Shown here piece by piece: positions 16,926 to 25,584 of a DNA stretch of 64,000 nucleotides. This DNA comes from Alteromonas naphthalenivorans. GTDB taxonomy: Bacteria > Pseudomonadota > Gammaproteobacteria > Enterobacterales > Alteromonadaceae. Within the stretch, counting starts at the first letter, position 1. The number at the start of each line of letters is the position of its first letter. The translations under genes and the position numbers were made by a program. The notes under the pieces are model-generated. The model was not told where the DNA came from and made no database searches. It saw only the letters and a list, made by a program, of their open reading frames with translations. The stretch covers positions 1,302,001 to 1,366,000 of the forward strand of contig NC_015554.1 in the NCBI RefSeq assembly GCF_000213655.1, in the 5' to 3' direction.

Positions 16926-17597
16926 TTAGTTTTGATTTGCATGGAAAGGACACTGCCAACGCTTAGGTTGCTGCTTTCCACTGTACTGATATGCTTCTGA
17001 TTGCTCACCATGATTTTGCAACAAGGTATTTTTTGAACCACAGAAGGCTTCGTCTTGTTGACGAATGTGGTCTCTTAAATCTTCAAATTTTCCTTGTTCG
17101 CGAAGTAGTTCGAATTGCTCGTGAAGATTGAACACTAGCGCGGGGCGCTCAAAGCGTCTGCTTTTACGCTTCGCACCGGGGTGGAGTCCAATGATAAAAA
17201 ATGCTTTGCCGCCCAAACTAAAACTAAAGTTAGGACTATGCGGATTTTCGTCTACTTGGTTATCCCAGCCGTGCATGCAGGTGTCGATGTCATGAAGTTG
17301 CTGAAGTTTGCGCCACATCAATTTATCAAAAACAATCTCGCTTAGAATCTCTGGTTGTTCAAAAGTAAGTACCAGCGAAGAATACATATCTTTATCAAGC
17401 TCAAAGCGATGAATGAAGTCGTAGATGTCCGTCAAGATGTCGGTATCATTCGTGTCGCATCGAAAATTATCATACTGCTTTACAGTGATTTTACCCTTGT
17501 TTAACGCAGTTTTAGCGCCTACACAAGGGTAATCGGCTTGGTTGATAAACGCTGATACTTTTTGCTCTAGATCAGGTTTTAAAATAGACATACTCAC
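16926..17597 (-). CDS. YqcI/YcgG family protein (GntA/DcsA-like haem N-oxygenase family)
   Basis: A 223-residue protein with YqcI/YcgG hallmarks: YPCVGAKTAL near residue 23, a central SPNFSFSLGGKAFFIIGLHP and RRFERPALVFN. Characterised members of this family are haem-dependent N-hydroxylases acting on guanidine groups (GntA in guanitoxin synthesis, DcsA acting on arginine in D-cycloserine synthesis). The actual substrate here is unknown. It is the middle gene of the operon, 25 bp after the glycosyltransferase, with a strong AAGGAGTG ribosome-binding site. DUF1989 follows, a recurrent partner of this family. Confidence 0.8.
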   Translation of the reverse strand: MSMSILKPDLEQKVSAFINQADYPCVGAKTALNKGKITVKQYDNFRCDTNDTDILTDIYDFIHRFELDKDMYSSLVLTFEQPEILSEIVFDKLMWRKLQQLHDIDTCMHGWDNQVDENPHSPNFSFSLGGKAFFIIGLHPGAKRKSRRFERPALVFNLHEQFELLREQGKFEDLRDHIRQQDEAFCGSKNTLLQNHGEQSEAYQYSGKQQPKRWQCPFHANQN

Positions 17598-17622
17598 TCC
17601 TTGATTAGTCTTCCCACGCTTT

Positions 17623-18525
17623 TTAAGCAGATTGCTTAATCAACGCTGTATCATGCTCTTGTGAAGAAACTTCGTTTTCAGAGGACGTTTTTTCGCGCTT
17701 TGGCAATTGCAGAACATGAATACCAGCGGTTTCAAAATCTTCATTAATATAACCGGCTTCTGCGTATGCATTTAGCACATTGATACAAGGGTTAACGCCC
17801 CATTTAGCGTGGTAACGCTCGGCGTTTCTGACAAAATCTAGAAGGTGATTAATAGGGCAGCGGTAATTTGGGCGCTCTGGCGCAAAAGTCTGCAATTCGA
17901 TTTGGTTTAATGAAAAACCCAATGAACGGCAATTGGTAAAAAAGTCTTCGTCGTTTAGTCCGAAGCCGTCGTAACCTTCATCGAAACCGCCGGTTTTCTT
18001 AAAATCTGTCTTGCTAATAAAAAACACTGTAGAACAAATGCTATCGTCACTAAACTTTCCATGATCATCTTCCTGTTGTCTTGACGGAATTTCGTTATTA
18101 TCTTCGTCTGGTAATTCTTGGCTTTTAATTTGGCATAATGTGTCGTGGGGAAGGACCCATTGTGACTCTGGAACGAATGTCACTTTGGTAAATACCACTG
18201 AACCTGGACACCATGCATTCAATCCTTTAGCGATAAAGTTTTTATCTACAATGGCATCAACATTTAGGTAAGCTAAAAGGTTACTTTTGGCTTCTTGTAA
18301 ACCGCGATTTCGTGCTCTAGCAATCGGTAATGCGCCATTAGCCACAAACTTATGCACGATATTAAACTTCTCACTTTTCGCTAGTGAAAGCGTTGAAGGA
18401 GAACACATCCAAACGATGACAAGTTCATCGGGAAGTGGGTTACACGACTCAAGCTGTTCTATGAGTCTGCAGAGTTTTTCTGTACGACTTTTTACTATCG
18501 TGACAACGCTGACGGGTGAATGCAT
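17623..18525 (-). CDS. Family 2-like glycosyltransferase
   Basis: A 300-residue GT-A fold enzyme without a signal peptide. N-terminal VSVVTIVKSRTEKLCRLIEQ and ALPIARARNRGLQEA match nucleotide-sugar binding segments; NVDAIVD stands where a DXD motif usually lies. GGFDEGYDGFGLNDEDFF is the galactosyltransferase-type acceptor motif. It is the first gene of the operon with YqcI/YcgG and DUF1989, and has a near-perfect SD (TAGGAGGT). In this context it may glycosylate a small molecule rather than a polysaccharide; that is inference. Confidence 0.8.
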   Translation of the reverse strand: MHSPVSVVTIVKSRTEKLCRLIEQLESCNPLPDELVIVWMCSPSTLSLAKSEKFNIVHKFVANGALPIARARNRGLQEAKSNLLAYLNVDAIVDKNFIAKGLNAWCPGSVVFTKVTFVPESQWVLPHDTLCQIKSQELPDEDNNEIPSRQQEDDHGKFSDDSICSTVFFISKTDFKKTGGFDEGYDGFGLNDEDFFTNCRSLGFSLNQIELQTFAPERPNYRCPINHLLDFVRNAERYHAKWGVNPCINVLNAYAEAGYINEDFETAGIHVLQLPKREKTSSENEVSSQEHDTALIKQSA

Positions 18526-18643
18526 GTAAACCTCCTAATTTCCCTTTGGTGAGTATTTGATAACCTAACTTCAGTGGTTGTTACCAAACGTCGCACTTAC
18601 TGTCTTATCTGTAATGCCTACTTGCAGGTAACTTAGCAATTAT

Positions 18644-18659
18644 TAGACCTTAGTCTAAT
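18644..18659. promoter_or_regulatory. Short palindrome upstream of glycosyltransferase operon
   Basis: TTAGACcttaGTCTAA is a perfect 6-bp inverted repeat with a 4-base spacer, about 120 bp before the operon start. It may be an operator; no factor can be named. Confidence 0.3.
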
Positions 18660-18756
18660 ATATTGAAAAGTTTGGAGATTATTTATTTTAGTGTTGCGTG
18701 CCAGTGCTTAGGCTTGCAAAGAATTCACTCAGTGTGAATCTATTTCATAGTGTGAG

Positions 18757-18776
18757 AATGGGGCCAACGCCCCATT
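18757..18776 (-). terminator. Hairpin after the YHYH operon
   Basis: Stem AATGGGGC/GCCCCATT with a 4-nt loop lies just downstream of the minus-strand gene at 18795. The following T-run is weak, so termination is likely but not certain. Confidence 0.5.
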
Positions 18777-18794
18777 TGGGAAAGGGTTTGGTGA

Positions 18795-19175
18795 TCACTG
18801 AGAGGGAGTGTTAGCTGCATTAACATTGTTGGCTTTAACAGTGCCTAATTGTGCTGCAGTTTCTTGGTCTGTTTTAACTTCAATCTCTATTTCATCGGGT
18901 ATAGCGTGTAAATATTCGATGGGCTCACTTCGAACACACAAGGTCTTTAAATTAAAAACTTGGCAGCTGCCTTTATAACGCTGCGTTTTGGCTACAAGGT
19001 AACTACATGCCTCGCCCTTAGTTTTTGTTTCGCAGGCTTCAAATGCTTCGTTGTGAATATGACCGCTATGAGCTAAAACTGTCGTCGAGCATGCCATTGC
19101 TAGTAAGGTTACCAATGAGAATAAAGGTAATGTACCGGCTAGTGACTTGCCTAATTTTACACGTATAGACGTCAT
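18795..19175 (-). CDS. Small secreted cysteine-containing protein (paralogue of the 22542 gene)
   Basis: A 126-residue protein with a signal peptide ending near TTVLA. Its core reads EAFEACETKTKGEACSYLV followed by GSCQVF, and aligns with the small secreted protein at 22542 (EAIEACENKSEGDTVSFET ... GTCEMV). The start codon overlaps the stop of the YHYH lipoprotein gene by one base (TAATG), so translation is coupled. No biochemical function is known to me. Four cysteines in the mature part suggest disulfides in the periplasm. Context suggests a partner of the YHYH protein and two-component system. Confidence 0.75.
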   Translation of the reverse strand: MTSIRVKLGKSLAGTLPLFSLVTLLAMACSTTVLAHSGHIHNEAFEACETKTKGEACSYLVAKTQRYKGSCQVFNLKTLCVRSEPIEYLHAIPDEIEIEVKTDQETAAQLGTVKANNVNAANTPSQ

Positions 19176-20179
19176 TAATTTACCTCTATACTGCCTTGGG
19201 CACCTTGATAGCAGCCTATAAACATATTTTCGGCGGCACTCGCTGCATGGTAATGGTAGCCTCTTGTATCGTCCTCATGGCCTCTACATTCATCAAGATC
19301 ATAGTCTTCTTCGCCATTGGCGTTCAACATGCCGTAGATGCCGTAGCCATCAAGGGCATATCCCATGAGATTGGCATGATCATCAAGACTGGTTACCACT
19401 TCGCTACAGCCTAATGAAGCATGATAATGATATCCCTCGGCGGGGTTCACATGGCCACCACAGTCGTCAAAGGCGGCAATGGTATTCGCAGCTAATATTT
19501 GAGAGACGGGGGCAGGGCCTGCTATCACTACACCGTTTAATGAAACGCCCAAGTCAGCTCCTATAGATTCCGGGTTTGATAATGGTACTGGCGTGACTGG
19601 AATTAAAATGGTTTGTTGCATTCCACCGTCATAATAGCTAATTGAACACTCTACACAGTGATTTTGATATTCTTCGGCTACGTTGGGACGGGCTGCAGCT
19701 TCACAGGCTACCTGAGTATCTGTAACGAAAATTTCGCCAGTATCTTCATCGTATAATTCCCAGTCATCGCCATAAAGGGTTTTTACGTCCACAAAGAATT
19801 GCCCTTCCAGCTGATATACCTCGCCACTTCCGTCAAACCATATACCGCCTTGGGTTGCATCGTCAGTAATAGTGGACGGGCAGAAAGGGCCTATGTCTGT
19901 ATTTGCAGGTGCGCCATTGATAACAACCTTGTAGCAGTCGGTGGTGGTTCCATCCGTAAGCGTACAAGAGGTCGTGGTAATTGTTTCGGCCAAACCCGCA
20001 GCTAGAAAGTAGTCAGGGTTTGCGCCAACAATACTATTGCTTGAGTCGCTATCGCTATCTGAGTCAGTAGACGTATCACTATCCTGTGTCGTGGAAGTGT
20101 TGTCGGAATTATCGCTATCAGAGCATGCTGATGCGCCCAGCAGCACGAGCATGAGCAGTGCGTAGAATGACGTCTTCAT
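19175..20179 (-). CDS. YHYH-domain lipoprotein
   Basis: A 334-residue protein with a lipoprotein signal (LGASAC), a Ser/Asp-rich linker of about 40 residues, then a YHYH domain. The motif occurs twice: GYHYHASLGC and GYHYHAASAA, with several Cys, His and Asp residues nearby. YHYH proteins are exported proteins of unknown biochemistry; the His-rich motifs suggest metal binding (inference). It heads a two-gene operon with the coupled small protein, and the response regulator gene ends 122 bp upstream on the same strand. Confidence 0.85.
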   Translation of the reverse strand: MKTSFYALLMLVLLGASACSDSDNSDNTSTTQDSDTSTDSDSDSDSSNSIVGANPDYFLAAGLAETITTTSCTLTDGTTTDCYKVVINGAPANTDIGPFCPSTITDDATQGGIWFDGSGEVYQLEGQFFVDVKTLYGDDWELYDEDTGEIFVTDTQVACEAAARPNVAEEYQNHCVECSISYYDGGMQQTILIPVTPVPLSNPESIGADLGVSLNGVVIAGPAPVSQILAANTIAAFDDCGGHVNPAEGYHYHASLGCSEVVTSLDDHANLMGYALDGYGIYGMLNANGEEDYDLDECRGHEDDTRGYHYHAASAAENMFIGCYQGAQGSIEVN

Positions 20180-20301
20180 ATATAGCCTCAGAATTGTGTT
20201 TTATGTTCGAATGCTTATCGAAATATCAAATCAAAGGCTATCGCTAAAATGTGCAGTTTCTGTGCAGGTTTAAAGAGGCTTTAGTGAAGATGTATCAGAG
20301 G

Positions 20302-20991
20302 CTACTGTACTTTGTAGCCTATGCCGTATACCGCATGAATAGGGCTGGTGTGTTCAGCCGTCGCTAACTTGTGACGAAGGTTTTTCATATGGCTGTCGAT
20401 GGTGCGGTTACTCACCACTCTGCCGTCGTCGTAGCCTAGCTCCATTAGCTGGTCTCGAGAGTAGACCACGCCAGGTTTTGTCATCATGGTTTTCAATAAT
20501 CGAAATTCTACCGGTGTAAGCTCAATAATGTTGCCATCCACGGCACATTCAAATCGAGACATATCCAACTCGATGTGGCGAAAAGTGAGCTTTTCTGATG
20601 ACGACTCGGTTTGGTTTTGTTGCGTGGCTCGCCGCAAAACCGCTTGTATCCGTGCTACGACTTCACGGGCTGAAAAAGGTTTGCAAACATAGTCGTCAGC
20701 ACCTGCTTCTAAACCAATAAGTCGGTCTATTTCATCGACTCGGGCGGTCAACATGATAATGGGCACCATAGAAAAACTACGCAACGATTTGCAAATGGTG
20801 AGTCCGTCCACTCCGGGTAACATTCTATCTAAAATAATGGCTGCCGGTACTTCCTTTTTTACCGTATCAACCACATGTGTGCCTTCATTCAATACGGTAG
20901 ATGTGAATCCTTCCAAAGCAAGAAATTCAACTAAAATTTGCGCAATTTTATCTTCATCTTCAACAATGAGTACATGTTTGTGCGGTGTCAT
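20302..20991 (-). CDS. OmpR-family response regulator, BaeR-like
   Basis: A 229-residue protein. The receiver domain (VLIVEDEDKIA, phospho-acceptor Asp in ILDRMLPGVDG, Lys in VCKPFSARE) is followed by a winged-helix DNA-binding domain (ELTPVEFRLLKTM ... NRTIDSHMKNLRHKL ... VYGIGYKV). The start overlaps the kinase stop by one base (TAATG). The whole is closest in pattern to BaeR-type regulators. Likely targets include the adjacent YHYH operon and the divergent small secreted protein gene; this is inferred from position. Confidence 0.92.
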   Translation of the reverse strand: MTPHKHVLIVEDEDKIAQILVEFLALEGFTSTVLNEGTHVVDTVKKEVPAAIILDRMLPGVDGLTICKSLRSFSMVPIIMLTARVDEIDRLIGLEAGADDYVCKPFSAREVVARIQAVLRRATQQNQTESSSEKLTFRHIELDMSRFECAVDGNIIELTPVEFRLLKTMMTKPGVVYSRDQLMELGYDDGRVVSNRTIDSHMKNLRHKLATAEHTSPIHAVYGIGYKVQ

Positions 20992-22400
20992 TAGTTATTA
21001 TCCGTAGTGAAATGTTTGGGCAGTTCTGCCGTAATTTTAACGCCGCCGAGTGACGAAACTGACGCGCTAATTTTGCCACCATGGGCCTCAATAATTTGTT
21101 TACTAATTGATAGACCAAGGCCAGCACCTTGTGTTCGACGTCTACGTGAGGCATCTTCTCTAAACAAAGGTTCAAATAATGCCGCCGCATTTTCTTTCGC
21201 GATGCTTGGCGCTGAATCTTGGACAATAATAACGATAAAGGAAGGTTGTTCTGAAACCACTACCTCCACGGTACCTGGTGCATCGGTATACTCACATGCG
21301 TTAACTAACAAGTTGAGCATAAGCTGTTTCAAGCGTTGGTGGTCGGCGTTAATGGTGATGTTGGGTGGGCAGGAACAAGTGAAGGTAAGCCCTTTTGTAT
21401 CAAAAATATGCGCAAGGCTTTCGCTTTGTTGCACGATTACTTGGCTCAAATTCACTGACGAGAAATGATAAGAAAGCCCGCCAATATCAGACAGTGATAA
21501 TTGGTATAAATCTTCAACCAATAAAGACAAGCGTGTGACCTCTTGGTCAAACGAGGCCAGTTGTTTTTGATCAAGTGGTCGAATCCCTGCTTTTATCAAT
21601 TCAATTTCGCCCGATAAAATGGTGAGAGGCGTACGGAGTTCGTGAGAGATATCAGCTAGCCATTGACTTTTAGTATTTTTGTGCGCTCCAAGGGTATTTC
21701 CCAATGTATTTATGTGCCGCATCAGCTCGCCAAATTCATCAGGACGGTTTTCTGGCAAGTTGGTTTTATACTGATGGGCGGTTAGGCCTTTAACGCTTTG
21801 TAATATTGCCTTAAAAGGGCTTAGCATGCGCGGCGTAACGCCTAATGCCAGTATAAGCGAGGCAATAAGCGACAATAGGCCTATAAAGATAATGGCTTGC
21901 AGCTGTTGTTCAGAAAAAGCGCGAGCCACATCAGAATCAGGTGTCTTAGGCGGGTAACTGGTAAGCCGACCTATGATCTGGCCGTTAAAGTCGAGTTTCA
22001 CGCTTACTTCATTTCGTTCGTTTTCGTCTTCATAGGACGCTTGCCCAGATACGACGTCCCCAGACGGATTAGTGAGTAATGTAGGAGGGCCGGCAGATAC
22101 ATCTTCAATTTGATGTCTAGGGGGAGGGAAGCCACCAGGTCGAGGTCGCATTCCAGGGCGTCGATGGGGCATGCCAGTAGGCGCTACACTCTCTATTTGA
22201 ATGTTGTCCCAACTGTTATTATTGCTGCTGTATTCTGCAATAAGTACGCGACTCAAACTCCTCAGGCGCTCTCGCTCCTGATTTTGAATAAATTCATTAA
22301 AGCCTTGCTCGAAGCTCCAACGTGCGAGTGCTAACGAAAGCGACAATGATACACAGGTAAAGCCAACAAGAATAACAAGAAGTTTATGGGATAGTTTCAT
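20991..22400 (-). CDS. Sensor histidine kinase, BaeS-like
   Basis: A 469-residue membrane kinase. TM1 is at about 7-26, followed by a periplasmic domain with an unusual Pro/Arg/His/Met-rich stretch (GMPHRRPGMRPRPGGFPPPR, about 75-95), and TM2 at about 170-190. A HAMP region follows, then HisKA with His253 in ISHELRTPL, and HATPase_c with a GAGLGLSI loop. Partner of the overlapping response regulator gene. Signal unknown; the His/Met-rich loop could bind a metal ion. Transcribed away from the small secreted protein gene at 22542. Confidence 0.92.
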   Translation of the reverse strand: MKLSHKLLVILVGFTCVSLSLSLALARWSFEQGFNEFIQNQERERLRSLSRVLIAEYSSNNNSWDNIQIESVAPTGMPHRRPGMRPRPGGFPPPRHQIEDVSAGPPTLLTNPSGDVVSGQASYEDENERNEVSVKLDFNGQIIGRLTSYPPKTPDSDVARAFSEQQLQAIIFIGLLSLIASLILALGVTPRMLSPFKAILQSVKGLTAHQYKTNLPENRPDEFGELMRHINTLGNTLGAHKNTKSQWLADISHELRTPLTILSGEIELIKAGIRPLDQKQLASFDQEVTRLSLLVEDLYQLSLSDIGGLSYHFSSVNLSQVIVQQSESLAHIFDTKGLTFTCSCPPNITINADHQRLKQLMLNLLVNACEYTDAPGTVEVVVSEQPSFIVIIVQDSAPSIAKENAAALFEPLFREDASRRRRTQGAGLGLSISKQIIEAHGGKISASVSSLGGVKITAELPKHFTTDNN

Positions 22401-22541
22401 TGTACTGAGTATATCTATGCTATTGCCATGCTAGCAATTGTTTCTGCTTTTATTCCCTCACTTCTACATGCTTCTTACACAGAATCTGCACATTTAGCGT
22501 GTATGCTGGATGTGAATTAGTTAATCTTCTTAGGAAAAGTC

Positions 22542-22778
22542 ATGAAATTGTTAAAGCTTGTATTCGTTGCCACTCTTCTCACTGGAAGTTTAAACACATT
22601 TGCTCAACAGGGTCGTCCGAATGGTCCGCCACCTGAAGCTATTGAAGCGTGTGAAAATAAATCTGAGGGAGATACGGTCTCTTTCGAAACCCGCCGCGGT
22701 GACAGCGTGGAAGGTACCTGTGAAATGGTTGAGGAGCAACTGGTAGCGGTTCCTGAAAATCTTCGCGAACAGCGCTAA
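22542..22778 (+). CDS. Small secreted protein, divergent from the two-component system
   Basis: A 78-residue precursor with a signal peptide ending FAQQ, and an SD (TAGGAAA) before the ATG. The mature part begins with a Pro-rich RPNGPPPEAIEAC segment and contains EACENKSEGDTVSFE and GTCEMV, matching the core of the protein at 18795. The 141-bp gap to the kinase gene probably holds divergent promoters. Its two cysteines may form a disulfide. It could be a signal-modulating or metal-handling accessory of the kinase, but no function is known. Confidence 0.75.
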   Translation: MKLLKLVFVATLLTGSLNTFAQQGRPNGPPPEAIEACENKSEGDTVSFETRRGDSVEGTCEMVEEQLVAVPENLREQR

Positions 22779-22816
22779 TTCCCCGCTCTATTATTCCCAT
22801 ACCCATCCAAAAACGT

Positions 22817-22858
22817 AAACTGGCAGTGTAAAAATACACCGTCAGTTTCTGCTTTGTT
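22817..22858 (+). terminator. Imperfect hairpin after small secreted protein gene
   Basis: AAACTGgcaGTGTA pairs with TACACcgtCAGTTT around an aaaa loop and is followed by a T-rich stretch; a probable terminator. Confidence 0.55.
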
Positions 22859-22992
22859 ATTACAGAACGCTCTAACAAAAAAATACCGAATATGGCATAC
22901 TCGTCAATTATTAAGCTATGAATTTTTAGTGCGCCCCGTTATTTGTTTTTTTCACAGCGCATTGGCTTAAAATACTTTATTGGAGGCCTAGT

Positions 22993-23583
22993 ATGCAGTA
23001 CAGTGACGAGCGCCTTAACGAGCTAATAAACGCCCGAAATTCAGAGGTTCCAGACGTATTTAGCATCCAGTGTGATGGTATTGAACTTTATGTTCACGTT
23101 AGCCCTTACGTATGGATCCGCCCTTGGGAAGGACGTGACCATACGGCGTTTTCTGTTGGGCTAGCGCCAGGATGCCCGAATGCATGTCGGTTGTTCGGTA
23201 AAATTGATGTGCCTTATTTGCATATTTCGCTAGAGATCCTTAAGCAAGCTGCGGCCAAGCGCGTGACTGAAGTAGGAATATCGTTTTTAACGAAACGAGG
23301 TGCAGGGGTGAAAAGCTTTGCCATTCACCCAAGAGGCGGTTTGACATCAGTAGATGAAAGCCGTGCTTATCAAGATGCTTACGTAAATGGCTACCGCTTT
23401 GTAGTGCATGTTTATCAGCTACGGAGTGGAGGGCTTGGAAAGCGCTTTGCTGAATGGTTCTTTTTCGGTGAGCCAGACCCGTCTGTAATTTTGGCAAAAA
23501 TACGTCGTCAGCAAGATAACCTTGCAGACTCAATGCATTTTGAAATATGTCAATTGTCTACGGAACTTCCTAAGTCGGCGTAA
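22993..23583 (+). CDS. Conserved-looking hypothetical protein, 196 aa
   Basis: I do not recognise the family. The product is soluble, without signal peptide or TM segment, and rich in Arg and aromatic residues. Notable segments are YVHVSPYVWIRPWEGRDHTAF near the middle of the first half and GLGKRFAEWFFFGEPDP near the C-terminus. A clear SD (TGGAGG) sits 8 bases before ATG. Long open frame and good SD support a real gene. Standalone. Confidence 0.65.
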   Translation: MQYSDERLNELINARNSEVPDVFSIQCDGIELYVHVSPYVWIRPWEGRDHTAFSVGLAPGCPNACRLFGKIDVPYLHISLEILKQAAAKRVTEVGISFLTKRGAGVKSFAIHPRGGLTSVDESRAYQDAYVNGYRFVVHVYQLRSGGLGKRFAEWFFFGEPDPSVILAKIRRQQDNLADSMHFEICQLSTELPKSA

Positions 23584-23641
23584 ATCTTAATTAGTATAAT
23601 AAACTATGGTTCACTTGTGAGCGTAATTACATCTATATAAA

Positions 23642-24250
23642 GTGAGTAAAAATCAAGTGGAGAGAGTTGTGAACTCTGAATCGGTAGTTGAACTTCGCAA
23701 CTATGAAAAAAGCCAGTTAAAACAGGTTAGTGTTATTTCGGGTATTTCACCTAATGCCATGCGAAGGGTATTTGGTGGGTGGATATTATTTGCTGCATTA
23801 GTAGGAATAATTGTTTCTGTTGCACCGGATTTAGATAGTCAATTTATTGGTTTAACCCTATTTGTTTTAGTGGCCTTCACAGTCGTAATGTTCTGGCAAA
23901 GCCGAATCTCTGAAGGTTGGCCAGCCATTATTTGCGATGATGAATATATCGGTGTGGTAAGAGATCCTGTTCTGCGTGAATATGTGTGTGTTAAAAAAAG
24001 CATAATTACCGATGCACAACCTTCATTGATTAAACCCAACAAAAAAGCGGTTGAAATGAGTTTGGATACTAGCGCACTTAGCGAAACCGATACCGCTATT
24101 TTGAAACAAGCAGTGTGGCCGCGAGAAGACAAACTTATTGGTCTTGCCCACTTTAAGCGTCGTGAAGAAGCATGCGAAAGCGTAATGTGGTGCGTAAATC
24201 ACAATACGAAAGCAGTTAGGTCAGTTCCAATACGCCGTGTGCCTACCTAG
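23642..24250 (+). CDS. Hypothetical membrane protein, 202 aa
   Basis: Probable GTG start; the first ATG in frame is codon 40. Two adjacent hydrophobic helices (GWILFAALVGIIVSVAP and FIGLTLFVLVAFTVVMF, about residues 45-85) are followed by a soluble C-terminal domain with three cysteines. No family recognised. It lies 58 bp after the 196-aa hypothetical gene and may share its transcript, which ends at the terminator at 24271. Confidence 0.6.
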   Translation: MSKNQVERVVNSESVVELRNYEKSQLKQVSVISGISPNAMRRVFGGWILFAALVGIIVSVAPDLDSQFIGLTLFVLVAFTVVMFWQSRISEGWPAIICDDEYIGVVRDPVLREYVCVKKSIITDAQPSLIKPNKKAVEMSLDTSALSETDTAILKQAVWPREDKLIGLAHFKRREEACESVMWCVNHNTKAVRSVPIRRVPT

Positions 24251-24270
24251 TTGTAAGCCTTTTCAATATT

Positions 24271-24295
24271 AAGCCGCTTTATAGCGGCTTTTTAC
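24271..24295 (+). terminator. Rho-independent terminator
   Basis: Stem AAGCCGCT/AGCGGCTT with a 4-nt loop followed by TTT. It lies between convergent genes and could serve both. Confidence 0.8.
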
Positions 24296-24304
24296 TTTCT
24301 GCAT

Positions 24305-25291
24305 TCAGGCTTTTGGCTTTAGCTTCAATCGCGTTAGCAGCGGGTAGTGATCTGAGCCAATATCAGGCAATTTCCTAATGTCTTCCAGCATAAAGTGACT
24401 CGAATGAAACACATGGTCCAATGGCCATTTAACTAGCGGGTAGTGGGCGTGAAAAGTATTAAAAAAAGCACGTCCGATTCTTGGGTCAAGCATACCGCTT
24501 ATTTTCTTAAATTTTCTGGTAGTAGGCGACCATGCTACATCGTTCAAGTCCCCAGCTACTATTATAGGCCCGTCCTTTTTAGCTATTTCATGGCCTACCA
24601 TAGTGAGTTCGACATCTCTGGGCCTAGCCGTTTTGTTCTCTGTGGGGCTGGGTGGCTTCGGATGAAGAAAGTAAAGTGTCACATCTTGTCCGTCCATATC
24701 AATGGTAACAAGCATGGAGGGCACGTCATCTTCTACTAAGTAGTTGAGTTTGGCGGTTTTCAATGGGTATTTACTGTAAAGGTGCATACCATACAAATTT
24801 TCCAAAGGGCAATGCTGCTGGTGAGGATGAGTTTCGTTTAACGCAGATAGGGCTATTTCCCAGCGCTTGTTAGATTCAAGAGTAACGACGAAGTCTGGAT
24901 TGGTGTCACGTACATGCTTTTATAACTTGTCGTAATCTTCATTGGGCATAAAGACATTGCTCGATAGGATACTAATGCTCTCACCCGCATCTTGAGAAAT
25001 TGCTTTAACCACTTCTTTTTTGTAAAAAAAGGTATAAGGCAAGATCCAGATAGTTTGGTAAATAGCGCAGGCTATTAATCCAATATAGAGCATTGCGGAA
25101 ATAAGCGTGTTAAATCCAGAGAGCTCCGATGGATACATAACGCCTCGGGCAATTATTACTATCACCATTAAACCTAGTAATTGAAGCCGTGGAAATTCCC
25201 ATACCCTCACTAGCCAATGTTTCGACGGTAGTGATGGCGCTAATGTGACAGCAATAAGAAATATCGCCATGGTATTCAGTAAAATATTCAT
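24305..25291 (-). pseudogene. Endonuclease/exonuclease/phosphatase family membrane protein, in-frame stop
   Basis: Reading from ATG at 25291, three TM segments (about residues 5-90) lead into an EEP domain (SISILSSNVFMPN). A TAA at 24920-24922 interrupts codon 124; the same frame continues without other stops to 24305 (KHVRDTNPDFVVTLESN ... PIIVAGDLNDV ... PLDHVFHSS ... GSDHYPLLTRL), giving every expected EEP motif. A single substitution would restore a 328-residue protein like YafD-type membrane EEP enzymes. The two halves cannot work separately, as the first has no catalytic residues beyond SSN and the second no start with SD. Nonsense mutation or sequence error. Confidence 0.85.
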
Positions 25292-25584
25292 TGTCGTTCC
25301 TGACTAAGTTGTGTTTCGCATTATTGACTTGCCCACAAACTCTTAAAACAAGACAAGCTCAGCTATTGCTTCATTAATTATATGTATATTGGTTAATGAA
25401 TATTCAATTTTCGTTCCGGTTGGGCAAGCTGTAGGTAAAAAATTCGCATAGGCCGAAAAGTTTGCAGAGATGTTAACAAGTTTAAATAGGGGGGAGTAGA
25501 CTTAAATTCATATATATCAGTGGCTTGCTGTTTTGGCTCGAGTTTCGCATTGTCTACTGTGAGTTTCAACAAAGGAGAACTGTT

